DNA of 64,000 bases, taken from assembly GCF_027789125.1 (NCBI RefSeq), contig NZ_JAQFVF010000027.1, positions 248,001-312,000 on the forward strand, in the 5' to 3' direction. The translations under genes were made by a program, and so were the position numbers. Positions 1 through 7,194 of the stretch are shown one piece after another (the first letter of the stretch is position 1; each line of letters starts with the position of its first letter). The DNA comes from Paenibacillus aestuarii (GTDB taxonomy: Bacteria; Bacillota; Bacilli; Paenibacillales; NBRC-103111). The notes under the pieces were generated by a model. The model worked only from the letters and a program-made list of their open reading frames with translations, was not told where the DNA came from and did not search any database.

Positions 1-660
1 TCGTCGACGCTGCTTTCAAAATATAAGCACAAGCGGAAAGCCGAGGCCGAGAGCGGTTATGCCAAAAGCGGGCGAAGGGATGCCGGGCAAGTTGCCGCCA
101 ACGGCGGATTGGGCTTGATGCTGTGCGCCCTTCACGCTTGGTGGCCGCATCCGGCCTGGTGGGCCCTCTACGTCGGCGTGATGGCTACGGTCAATGCCGA
201 TACTTGGGCGACGGAGGTCGGCGGCCTCAGCCGCTCGGTTCCCCGCTCGATCCTGAGCGGGAAGCGCGTGCCGGCTGGCACGTCAGGCGGCGTGACCGCC
301 CTCGGGCTGCTCGCCTCTTTGCTCGGCGGCTTGTTCATCGGCCTGGTGGGCTGGCTCTGCAGCCAGTTGGACAGCTCAGCGGCAGGCGGGGCGGATACTT
401 CAGTTGCGCTGCTGCCGCTGCTGACAGCAGGGGCCGTATCCGGCTTGCTCGGCTCGCTGCTCGACTCGCTGCTCGGTGCCACCTTGCAGGTGATGTATCG
501 CTGCGAGCAATGCGGCAGAATCGTTGAGAAGTCTGCGCATTGCGGCAAGAGCGCTGTACAGGTGCGCGGCATGCGCGGCATGACCAACGATTACGTGAAC
601 GCGCTCAGCTCGCTGGCGGGCGGGCTCGTGAGCCTCGCCATGCTGGCGCTGCTGTTGTAG
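1..660 (+). CDS. DUF92 family integral membrane protein (5' truncated by window edge)
   Basis: The frame is open from the first base, so the N-terminus lies outside the window; the first ATG in frame, at 109, is internal. Before it the frame reads a basic segment ending in GQVAANGG, typical of the DUF92/TIGR00297 family, in which this loop precedes further membrane helices. The visible part has several hydrophobic helices and the family-like stretch TVNADTWATEVGGLS, and ends in a hydrophobic tail. A plant homologue (VTE6) acts as a phytyl-phosphate kinase; the bacterial role is not settled. A bidirectional terminator follows. Family assignment is good; substrate unknown. Confidence 0.82.
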   Translation, partial: SSTLLSKYKHKRKAEAESGYAKSGRRDAGQVAANGGLGLMLCALHAWWPHPAWWALYVGVMATVNADTWATEVGGLSRSVPRSILSGKRVPAGTSGGVTALGLLASLLGGLFIGLVGWLCSQLDSSAAGGADTSVALLPLLTAGAVSGLLGSLLDSLLGATLQVMYRCEQCGRIVEKSAHCGKSAVQVRGMRGMTNDYVNALSSLAGGLVSLAMLALLL

Positions 661-716
661 CGGTGCTGTCAGCGGCCTTGCTCGGCGCAGGCCGTGCAGC
701 GGCGGCCGCCAAAAAC

Positions 717-754
717 AAAGGAGCTAAGCGTAATTATTCCGCTTAGCTCCTTTT
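717..754. terminator. Bidirectional intrinsic terminator between convergent genes
   Basis: A perfect stem of about 14 bp (AAAGGAGCTAAGCG and its complement) with a 9-nt loop has a T-run on the plus side and an A-run on the other. It lies between the convergent DUF92 gene and the lapA-like gene and can serve both. Confidence 0.85.
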
Positions 755-758
755 GTCA

Positions 759-1088
759 TTAAGCCGTCGACTCGGTCCCGGCTTCCGCCACAGCAGCCTC
801 GCCTCCCAGAGGAGCAGGCGTAGTAGGTGCAGGCGCAGCCGCCTGGGTCTCTTGCAGCTGCTTCTCCAGCTGCTTGATCCGCCGCTGCAGTTTAAACTGG
901 CGGATAAAACCGAACAAGCCGATGATCAGCCCGCCGAGCAGCGTAGACGTCAAGATCACTAAAATCAAAGGCGTGCTCGTCTGGGCAAATAAGAAATTAA
1001 CCTGCACAGGATCTACATTGATGACGGCAAAGATGGCTGTAACCAAGGCGAAAAATAAGGCGAATATTAACGTCCATTGTGTTCTCAT
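759..1088 (-). CDS. LapA domain-containing small membrane protein
   Basis: 109 residues. Two hydrophobic helices (about residues 5-27 and 38-62) are joined by a short loop with the pattern NVDPVQVNFLF, the hallmark of the LapA/DUF1049 family. A basic segment, a coiled-coil-like stretch and an Ala/Pro-rich tail follow. In E. coli LapA takes part in lipopolysaccharide assembly, a role that cannot apply to a Gram-positive cell, so the function here is unknown. The ATG at 1088 is preferred because GAGGTGAGGTG lies 7 nt upstream; an in-frame GTG at 1103 sits inside that ribosome site. Confidence 0.8.
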   Translation of the reverse strand: MRTQWTLIFALFFALVTAIFAVINVDPVQVNFLFAQTSTPLILVILTSTLLGGLIIGLFGFIRQFKLQRRIKQLEKQLQETQAAAPAPTTPAPLGGEAAVAEAGTESTA

Positions 1089-1115
1089 GCTGTAACACCT
1101 CACCTCAATTTAAGG

Positions 1116-1145
1116 AAAGGTTGAAAGCGTAAGCTTTCAACCTTT
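1116..1145 (-). terminator. Stem-loop downstream of pepF
   Basis: A 13-bp inverted repeat (AAAGGTTGAAAGC and its complement) with a 4-nt loop lies in the gap between pepF and the lapA-like gene. The T-run is weak on either strand. It probably ends or insulates the pepF transcript. Confidence 0.55.
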
Positions 1146-1175
1146 ATTAGTTAAATCTTCGACTTTGGTCGCTTA

Positions 1176-2969
1176 TTATTTCGTCAGTTCTTCCATTTGA
1201 TCAAGCAGTGAGCTGAATACGCTCATCGCTTGCTTGATTGGCTCCGGAGTCGACATATCGACGCCTGCGCGTTTCAAGATGTTCAGCGAGTAGTCGCTGC
1301 CGCCGCTTTTCAGGAAGCCAAGGTAGCGTTCGACCGCCGGCTGGCCTTCATCCAGAATTTGCTTCGCAAAGCTGGTAGCTGCGGAGAAGCCTGTCGCGTA
1401 TTTGTACACATAAAAGCTGTTGTAGAAGTGAGGAATGCGGGCCCACTCCATCTCGATATCCTGGTCAACAACCATGTCATTGCCATGATACAGCTTGTTA
1501 AGCCCATAGTAGATTTCGCTGAATTCCTGCGGTGTCAGCGATTCTCCGGCTTCCGCTTTCTCATGCGTAATCATCTCGAATTCCGCAAACATCGTTTGAC
1601 GGAACACAGTCGTACGGAACTGGTCAGCGTAGTAAGTCAACAGGTACATTTTTTCCTTCGGATCGGTTACGCGTTTGAGCAAGTAGTCCATGAGCAGCGC
1701 TTCATTGAGCGTGGATGCCACTTCGGCGAGGAAAATCGTATACTGCGCATAGCGGTAAGCTTGATTTTCATCGGACAAATACGAGTGAATCGCGTGTCCC
1801 ATCTCATGTGTCAGCGTGAACATGCTGTTCAGGTTGTCCTTGTGGTTCAACAGCACATAAGGATGCGTGCCGTAAGCGCCCCAGCTGTAAGCGCCGTTGC
1901 GTTTGTTCTTATTCTCGTACACGTCAATCCAATGGTTATCGAAGCCTTCTTGAAGAATTTTCAAATAATTGTCGCCAAGCGGCGCGAGACTCTTCTTAAT
2001 CTCTTCTTTGGCCTGCTGATAGGTGATGTCCATATTGAATTCTTCCACCAGCGGCGCGAACAGGTCATACATGTGCAGCTCGTCAACTTTGAGCAGCTTC
2101 TTGCGCAGCTTCAAGTAGCGCTGCAACTGAGGAAGGGTATCGTGCACCGTGCTGATCAAGTTCGTATAGACTTCCTTCTTAATGTTGTCGCCGAAGAGGG
2201 TGGACTCCAGGACGGAAGGATAATTCCGGGCTTTGGCATAAAAAATATTTTTGTTGATGTTCGCGCTAAGTGTAGCGGCGATCGTATTCTTTTGGCTGCG
2301 ATAAGTCGAATATACCGCTTCAAAAGCGTTTTTCCGCACTTCGCGATTACGGCTTTCCAGGAACTGGATGTAGCTGCCGTGCGTCAGCTCGACTTCTTCG
2401 CCCTTATCGTTTTTGACTTTCGGGAATTTGAGGTCGGCATTGTTCAGCATGCCATAGATCGTGCTCGGCGCTCCAGCCATATTGCCCGCTTGCGCCAGCA
2501 GCGCTTCCTGCTCTTTGGACAGCGTATGCGGCTTCTGGCGGATCATTTCTTCGAGCGTGTCTTTATAAAAAGACAGGGAAGGATCATTCACCAGCTGCTG
2601 CAATTTTTCTTCGGAAAGGCTTAAAATTTCCGGCGAAACGAAGGAGAGTGCTTCACCCACTTCGACGCTGATTTTTTTGGATTTTTCAGATAAAGCCTGG
2701 TATGTAGGTTCTGCTGTATCTTCATGATGCTTCATGTTCGCATATACATAAAGCCGCTCGGTTTTCAGGGAGATTTCGTCCTCGAGCTCGAAAATTTGCT
2801 TGATCGCTGCAGCGTCAGTAAGCTTCCCTTGGAACTTGCTGACCTTACTAAGCGACTCTTTCACTTCCTTAAACTCCTGATCCCAAGCTTTCTGATCCGG
2901 GAATAAATCTTCCAGCTTCCAGCGGTTCTCGGCGGGTACTTGTTTACGGTCCAATAGTTGAGTCATCGA
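1176..2969 (-). CDS. pepF: Oligoendopeptidase F (M3B zinc metallopeptidase)
   Basis: 597 residues from the ATG at 2969, matching the usual ~600 of PepF, which hydrolyses short peptides in the cytosol. The zinc motif HEMGH lies near residue 387 in the context FTLTHEMGHAIH, with the helical M3 fold before and after it. The chosen start has AGGAGGG 5 nt upstream. The frame stays open further upstream: an ATG at 3086 with AGGAG 10 nt before it would add 39 residues that look like a secretion signal (hydrophobic core followed by DLHA). Both starts look usable, so a cytosolic and an exported form are possible. The frame continues to an ATG at 3182 that has no ribosome site. Confidence 0.9.
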   Translation of the reverse strand, partial: SMTQLLDRKQVPAENRWKLEDLFPDQKAWDQEFKEVKESLSKVSKFQGKLTDAAAIKQIFELEDEISLKTERLYVYANMKHHEDTAEPTYQALSEKSKKISVEVGEALSFVSPEILSLSEEKLQQLVNDPSLSFYKDTLEEMIRQKPHTLSKEQEALLAQAGNMAGAPSTIYGMLNNADLKFPKVKNDKGEEVELTHGSYIQFLESRNREVRKNAFEAVYSTYRSQKNTIAATLSANINKNIFYAKARNYPSVLESTLFGDNIKKEVYTNLISTVHDTLPQLQRYLKLRKKLLKVDELHMYDLFAPLVEEFNMDITYQQAKEEIKKSLAPLGDNYLKILQEGFDNHWIDVYENKNKRNGAYSWGAYGTHPYVLLNHKDNLNSMFTLTHEMGHAIHSYLSDENQAYRYAQYTIFLAEVASTLNEALLMDYLLKRVTDPKEKMYLLTYYADQFRTTVFRQTMFAEFEMITHEKAEAGESLTPQEFSEIYYGLNKLYHGNDMVVDQDIEMEWARIPHFYNSFYVYKYATGFSAATSFAKQILDEGQPAVERYLGFLKSGGSDYSLNILKRAGVDMSTPEPIKQAMSVFSSLLDQMEELTK

Positions 2970-3221
2970 AGCCCTCCTGTCCTTGTGTTGAGATTGAGGT
3001 AACCCTACTTCATTCGCATGCAAATCGGCTGCTGGAATTGAGCTTAGTAAAAGTCCCATCGCCGCAGTTACATAGATCCAGCGCATTCCGGTCACGCTCC
3101 TGGCTTGTTCCCATCTTGGATTAAAAAGCTCAAAGCTGCGCTTCCATATGATGGTTTTCAAGTAGTATGACCGTTTGCCCATTCATTTATGATTATATGA
3201 AAAAGCTGGAAGGAAGTAAAT

Positions 3222-3404
3222 TCACATTCCCGCCCCGAAAAAGCTGACCAGCACGAGGACAAAGGAGACCGCAACCATGACAATAGCCGAAATCGCCAAG
3301 TAACGTTTAATTTGGGGAGGCAGTGTATCTTTTTTTAGGATTAAAATAATGGCAAAACAAAAAGAAACGAGTATAAATGTTAAAATAGTGCCTGAATTAC
3401 TCAT
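3222..3404 (-). CDS. Small two-helix membrane protein, unknown function
   Basis: 60 residues from the ATG at 3404 (MSNSGTILTF...). Two strongly hydrophobic segments (about 6-24 and 37-58) flank a short charged loop with KKDTLPPQIKR. The frame is open further upstream and in-frame ATGs lie at 3413 and 3416; the only purine-rich site is a weak TAGGATG, so the start is uncertain. It lies upstream of pepF on the same strand. I do not recognise a named family. Confidence 0.55.
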   Translation of the reverse strand: MSNSGTILTFILVSFCFAIILILKKDTLPPQIKRYLAISAIVMVAVSFVLVLVSFFGAGM

Positions 3405-3579
3405 CGGAATCATCATCCTATCTCTAATAAATATACAGCGGGGGCAACGGCAAATTCCCCATGTTAACAAAATTTCGCTATGCGGCGATGATTTCCTTGT
3501 GCCTTAACATGCGAAGCGCCATGACAGCTGGCGGCTGTTCATGGCGTTAGCAGCGGATCATACGAAGCGTGAGTCGGGT

Positions 3580-4416
3580 TTACCCGGCATTTTGCATGGT
3601 ACCGTCAGGATCTTCTCCGTTTTCGACTTTAACGAGCATTAACTTGCCGCGCGCATCCATTTTGACCGTATAGCGGTCTTCCGGTTCCATTTGCGCCTCT
3701 TCGCTCAGCTCTTTTGGTAGTGTAAGCTGGCCATGTTCACCGACTTCGACTTGGTAGCCGATCATTTTGGTCCATTTGCCGGCAGCGAGGATGACGACAA
3801 TCAAGAGACCGATCAGCAGCCATTTGGCAATGGGGTTCGTCGTGAAGAACGGCGCCAGGAACTTCTCGCCAGTAATCATTTTACCCGCTGTCAGTGTAAG
3901 TACACCGGCGCCGATATAAATAATCCATGGATAAGTTTCAATCCATTTAATGAACAACGTGCTGCCCCATACGACGATCGGTACGCTGACCAGCAAGCCA
4001 ATGACGACGAGCAGAAAATCTCCATGCGCCGCGCCGGCGACCGCAATGACATTGTCGAGGCCCATGACCGCGTCAGCGATGATGATGGTGCGAATAGCGG
4101 CCCACATGCTGTTCTTAGCTTCAATATTTTCATGATTTTTCTTCTCGGTCAGCAGCTTAAACGAAATCCAGAGCAAGAGCAATCCGCCCGCTAGCAAGAG
4201 GCCGGGAATTTTCAATAAATAAACGACCGCCATTGTGGCAAGAGCCCGAATAATGACAGCGCCGACCGTGCCCCAGAGGATGACTTGCTTTTGCGTTTCT
4301 TTCTTCAAGTTCCTAGCAGCCATCCCGATCACGATCGCATTATCACCTGCAAGCACCAAATCGATCAGGATGATAGTGAGCAGTGAGACAAAAAATCCGG
4401 CAGACAACCATTCCAT
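3580..4416 (-). CDS. TerC/YkoY-type manganese exporter with AbrB-like C-terminal tail
   Basis: 278 residues. Residues 1-215 are a TerC-family membrane domain of about seven helices with the conserved acidic motifs LAGDNAIVIG and MGLDNVIAVAG that bind metal within the membrane. TerC proteins of the YkoY/YceF type export Mn2+ and help load secreted enzymes. After the last helix, residues ~220-265 read VEVGEHGQLTLPKEL followed by a short beta-rich stretch, resembling the AbrB/SpoVT swapped-hairpin fold; that is unusual for TerC. The ATG at 4416 follows AGGGAG by 9 nt; the in-frame TTG at 4425 is too close to that site. A manganese riboswitch and two terminators precede it, fitting Mn2+-induced expression. 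Confidence 0.88.
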   Translation of the reverse strand: MEWLSAGFFVSLLTIILIDLVLAGDNAIVIGMAARNLKKETQKQVILWGTVGAVIIRALATMAVVYLLKIPGLLLAGGLLLLWISFKLLTEKKNHENIEAKNSMWAAIRTIIIADAVMGLDNVIAVAGAAHGDFLLVVIGLLVSVPIVVWGSTLFIKWIETYPWIIYIGAGVLTLTAGKMITGEKFLAPFFTTNPIAKWLLIGLLIVVILAAGKWTKMIGYQVEVGEHGQLTLPKELSEEAQMEPEDRYTVKMDARGKLMLVKVENGEDPDGTMQNAG

Positions 4417-4442
4417 ACTTAACAACTCCCTTTAGCTTTTTT

Positions 4443-4485
4443 TGAAAAAAATAGAGCCCAGCACCGTAGTCCGGTGAAGGCTCTA
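4443..4485 (-). terminator. Second intrinsic terminator between Mn riboswitch and terC
   Basis: Read on the minus strand, AGAGCC pairs with GGCTCT and CACCG with CGGTG around a short loop, followed by seven T. It lies after the riboswitch terminator and about 30 nt before the terC start, so transcripts that escape the first stop meet a second one. Confidence 0.75.
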
Positions 4486-4492
4486 ATTCATC

Positions 4493-4530
4493 AAAAAAGA
4501 CCTTCACCAATTAAACAATTGGCAAAGGTC
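4493..4530 (-). terminator. Riboswitch expression-platform terminator
   Basis: On the minus strand GACCTTTGCCAATT pairs with AATTGGTGAAGGTC and is followed by six T. Its 5' arm (GACCTTTG) is also the 3' strand of the aptamer P1 helix, so aptamer and terminator are mutually exclusive, as in the known ON-switch design of this class. Confidence 0.85.
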
Positions 4531-4617
4531 TTGCTAACAACGTGAACGTTGCCAATAAAGCCGGGACCTGATGAGGATCCGAATTGACGACTTTACTGTG
4601 ACAGCTACTCCCCTTTG
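4523..4617 (-). promoter_or_regulatory. yybP-ykoY manganese riboswitch aptamer
   Basis: The minus strand carries the class hallmarks in order: CAAAGGGGAGTAGC, AAAGTCGTCAAT, CAGGTCCCGGC and GCAAGACCTTTG. The first and last pair as P1. This class (Rfam RF00080) binds Mn2+ and commonly precedes TerC/YkoY and P-type ATPase genes. Here it precedes terC, so Mn2+ should stabilise P1 and block terminator formation. Confidence 0.92.
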
Positions 4618-4684
4618 GAGTGAAAACAATGAAATTATGAGTTTATTATAGAAATAAGACAAGCCCAAAGTCAAGCGATTTGTA

Positions 4685-4924
4685 TTAAACTTCTTCAAAC
4701 GCGTCCATAATTGCTTGCCATTCCTCTTCAGTGCCTTGAAAACGCTCTTTGGAAAAACGCTCCTTCGCCCATTGCATCATCGCCGGCCGTCCAATGAAAG
4801 TATGACACTCTTCTCCCCATTGATCGGAGATCTCGGTAAGTACGATTTTGGTCCCCTGTACTTCGACATTCATCATATTCCATTTATCTTTTTTATAAAT
4901 TGTATGCTTTTTAATCATGTCCAA
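4685..4924 (-). CDS. Small conserved-looking hypothetical protein
   Basis: 79 residues, acidic at the C-terminus (EEEWQAIMDAFEEV), with no signal peptide or membrane helix. The TTG at 4924 follows AGGGAG by 5 nt; an ATG at 4918 (11 nt away) is the alternative and shortens it by two residues. It is a single gene between the terC riboswitch and the divergent methyltransferase gene. I recognise no domain. Coding is supported by the ribosome site and by a composition like that of a soluble protein. Confidence 0.6.
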   Translation of the reverse strand: MDMIKKHTIYKKDKWNMMNVEVQGTKIVLTEISDQWGEECHTFIGRPAMMQWAKERFSKERFQGTEEEWQAIMDAFEEV

Positions 4925-5100
4925 GGCTGCTCCCTATTGATAAAGTTGATGTCATCATACCGCAAGGGCACTACGAATGCAAGAAATGTGCATTGCCGCA
5001 AGCGGAAAATGGTGGTAAAATTCTCCTAATCCTTTCCAAAATTCGAGAGGATTAGCCGAGTTGAGTTGAGAAGAGAAAGCAGAGAAGAGGAGAGCTGAGT

Positions 5101-5871
5101 ATGGAAAAAAAGACAGTCTATGAGCAAGCAGGGGTCGCCATGACCTCAAGATCTTTCGCCGAGTACGAGCGGATGTTTATGCTGAACGCAGACGAGCTGC
5201 AAGGAAAGCGCGTCCTGGACGTCGCAGGCGGCGCATCATCGTTTACAGCCGATGCGAGAAGGCAGGGGATCCTGGCTGAAGCCGCTGATCCTTTGTATGC
5301 TATGGCACCGGCAACGATCGCCGAGCACGGCAGGCAGGAAGTCGAGGTCGTAGCAGCCAAGCTGGATAAACTGCGCGATGTGTATGACTGGAGCTATTAT
5401 GGCTCCGTAGAAGCGCATCGAGCTGGCCGTGAGGAGAGCTTGCGCCGCTTTGTAGAGGATTTCGCAGAGCAGAATGTATCCGGCCAAAGCAGCAATAGCG
5501 TCAATAGCCTCGATAGCCGATACCATATCGCACAGCTCCCGGAGCTTCCTTTTGCGGACCAGACGTTCGATCTTGTCTTGTGCAGCCATTTTTTGTTCTT
5601 ATATGAGGAGCAGTTCGATTATGCGTTTCACCAGGCTGCCGTTCGTGAGCTGCTGCGCGTCTGTAAAGCGGGGGGCGAAGTGCGAATTTATCCGCTGCTG
5701 AGCTTTCGGACAGAAGAGTACGCGAAGTTGAAATTACTGCTGGATGACTTACATAAATTAGGGTTTGTACCCAATAAAAGAAAGGCGAATTTGCCGTTCC
5801 TTCCTAATTCTGAGTATTTTGTGAACATTTCCAAACCCTCTTGTACAGACTTCCAAAACCTCGAAAAATAA
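5101..5871 (+). CDS. Class I SAM-dependent methyltransferase
   Basis: 256 residues. The SAM-binding motif I is VLDVAGGASSFT near residues 38-49, and the acidic post-motif lies in AEAADPLYAM. Later motifs are FDLVLCSHFLFLY (motif IV-like) and LLRVCKAGGEVRIYPL (post-motif, as in Methyltransf_11). The ATG follows GAGGAG by 8 nt. The substrate cannot be read from the sequence; it is a single-gene unit with no pathway partner. A middle segment around residues 125-140 rich in Asn/Ser looks like a variable insert. Confidence 0.8.
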   Translation: MEKKTVYEQAGVAMTSRSFAEYERMFMLNADELQGKRVLDVAGGASSFTADARRQGILAEAADPLYAMAPATIAEHGRQEVEVVAAKLDKLRDVYDWSYYGSVEAHRAGREESLRRFVEDFAEQNVSGQSSNSVNSLDSRYHIAQLPELPFADQTFDLVLCSHFLFLYEEQFDYAFHQAAVRELLRVCKAGGEVRIYPLLSFRTEEYAKLKLLLDDLHKLGFVPNKRKANLPFLPNSEYFVNISKPSCTDFQNLEK

Positions 5872-5903
5872 CTAATGTACGGGCTCTGAAGCGGTTTTAT
5901 AAG

Positions 5904-5932
5904 TTGATTTATAGGGCTGGTGGTGGTATAAT
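5904..5932 (+). promoter_or_regulatory. Sigma-A promoter of the cold shock gene
   Basis: TTGATT and a perfect TATAAT are separated by exactly 17 nt. Transcription would begin near 5939, giving a leader of about 40 nt that holds a small TCGCC/GGCGA stem just before the AGGAGG site. Confidence 0.85.
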
Positions 5933-5977
5933 TTTGATATTCGCCACAGATGGCGATATTTTTAGGAGGTTGTTCAC

Positions 5978-6175
5978 TTGAAAGGTACAGTTAAATGGTT
6001 TAACGCAGAAAAAGGCTACGGATTCATTCAAGTTGATGGTGGAGACGACGTATTCGTTCACTTCTCCGCAATCCAAGGCGAAGGCTTCAAAACATTGGAA
6101 GAAGGCCAAGAAGTTGAGTTCGATATCACTCAAGGTAACCGCGGCCCTCAAGCAGCTAACGTCACAAAATTATAA
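5978..6175 (+). CDS. Cold shock protein, CspA/CspB family
   Basis: 65 residues, the full length of the family. The single-strand nucleic-acid-binding motifs RNP1 (KGYGFI, residues 12-17) and RNP2 (VFVHF, 25-29) are intact, with the conserved FNAEKG start and GPQAANV end. Csp proteins act as RNA chaperones in the cytosol. The start is a TTG with AGGAGG 8 nt upstream; no ATG exists in frame before it. A strong promoter and a terminator make it monocistronic. Several csp paralogues are usual in such genomes, so no symbol is given. Confidence 0.95.
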   Translation: MKGTVKWFNAEKGYGFIQVDGGDDVFVHFSAIQGEGFKTLEEGQEVEFDITQGNRGPQAANVTKL

Positions 6176-6222
6176 GAAACTGGGAATTCCCACTTATAAA
6201 TAGAGTGTCATAGCACAAAAAC

Positions 6223-6260
6223 AAAAGACAGTACGGAGTGATCTCGGTGCTGTCTTTTTT
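6223..6260 (+). terminator. Terminator after the csp gene
   Basis: AAAAGACAG and CTGTCTTTTTT frame a partly paired stem (TACGGAG opposite CTCGGTG) with a TGAT loop, ending in six T. Confidence 0.8.
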
Positions 6261-6377
6261 GCTGTATTTTGAGCCTAACACGCTCCCTCGTAGCTAGGCT
6301 TCTAAGGAGTGTCCGGATGGCTTAGGGGCCTTTCTAGGCACGATCCCTGCGGTTCAGGCGTTCTTCTAGGCACTAAT

Positions 6378-6424
6378 GAAAAGGCCACACCTTCTAGCAT
6401 GAAGCAGAAAGGAGTGGCCTTTGG
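6378..6424 (-). terminator. Terminator after the nitroreductase gene
   Basis: AAAGGCCAC and GTGGCCTTT form a long stem with a partly paired inner part (ACCTTCT opposite AGAAAGG). On the minus strand it ends in CCTTTT, directly after the nitroreductase stop. Confidence 0.75.
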
Positions 6425-6438
6425 TCTTTGAACTTCAA

Positions 6439-7086
6439 TTAGTCGATGATTTGCAAAATCTCATCGATTTCTTTGCGCGCAAGCTTGCCAGGGCGTTCTT
6501 GCGGGTGGCCGAGCGCGATAACCATGTTAATCTGGCTTTCTGCCGGGATGGAAAGATAATCGCGGATTTGATCCTGCGCAAGCAGAACAGGGCCGGTCAT
6601 CGGGCATGTGCCCAGACCCCGCGCGTGTGCGGCGAGCATGAGATTCTGCGAAGCCAGGCACGAGCTCTTGATGCCTTCTTCGGCCCATACGTGGTCCTCG
6701 ACAAGTTGGATCGGGTCAAAGATGCGCTCACGGAATTTGGACTCATAAGGTGTAGCCAAGCAAATGATGAGCACTGGTGCATCGGAGAATGCAGTGGCAT
6801 AAGGACCGAAGGACTTGACCAACAGGCGGCCTTCCCGGGAGAGCCCTTTTTGCTCTGCTTCTGCAGAGATGCGGTGAAGTTGGTCCCAAGTCAGCTGCTC
6901 AATATGCTTGATTTTCTCTTTATTTCGAATCGCGATAAACTGCCAAGTCTGGGAGTTCGTATCGCTTGGGGCATAGCGTGCACAATCGATGATCTCACGG
7001 ATATCGTGGTCAGAAACGGTTTCCTCCGTAAATTTGCGGACGCTTCTACGCTCTAATACAATGGTTTTAAAATCCTCATAATTCAT
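6439..7086 (-). CDS. Nitroreductase family protein (FMN-dependent)
   Basis: 215 residues, usual for the family. The N-terminus has the phosphate-binding RRSVRKF motif (14-20) and CARYAPSDTNSQTWQF, which binds FMN in family members; the centre has QNLMLAAHARGLGTCPM, typical of the dimer-swap region; the end has VIALGHPQERP. Members reduce nitroaromatics, quinones or flavins with NAD(P)H in the cytosol. The physiological substrate is not readable here. It is a single gene ending in its own terminator; the ATG at 7086 has a weak site (AGG) upstream. Confidence 0.88.
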   Translation of the reverse strand: MNYEDFKTIVLERRSVRKFTEETVSDHDIREIIDCARYAPSDTNSQTWQFIAIRNKEKIKHIEQLTWDQLHRISAEAEQKGLSREGRLLVKSFGPYATAFSDAPVLIICLATPYESKFRERIFDPIQLVEDHVWAEEGIKSSCLASQNLMLAAHARGLGTCPMTGPVLLAQDQIRDYLSIPAESQINMVIALGHPQERPGKLARKEIDEILQIID

Positions 7087-7194
7087 CCTGCCAAGTTACC
7101 TGCCTTTACTTCTCAGTTTATTCATAAGCTGCAAGTTCTTACACCGATACTTGATACTTGGTACTAAGACTTTATCTTATTATATGCCAGCTTG

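Noticed and set aside
1230..2624. 464-codon open frame on the plus strand opposite pepF
   Set aside because: It is the reverse-complement shadow of a well-supported protease gene; no ribosome site and no recognisable domain.
3516..3547. Hairpin GCGCCATGACAGC / GGCTGTTCATGGCGTT downstream of terC
   Set aside because: Paired but imperfect and without a T-run on either strand, so a terminator call is not safe.
6332..6373. Two copies of TTCTAGGCAC 32 nt apart
   Set aside because: Short direct repeat between two terminators without further structure; chance cannot be excluded.
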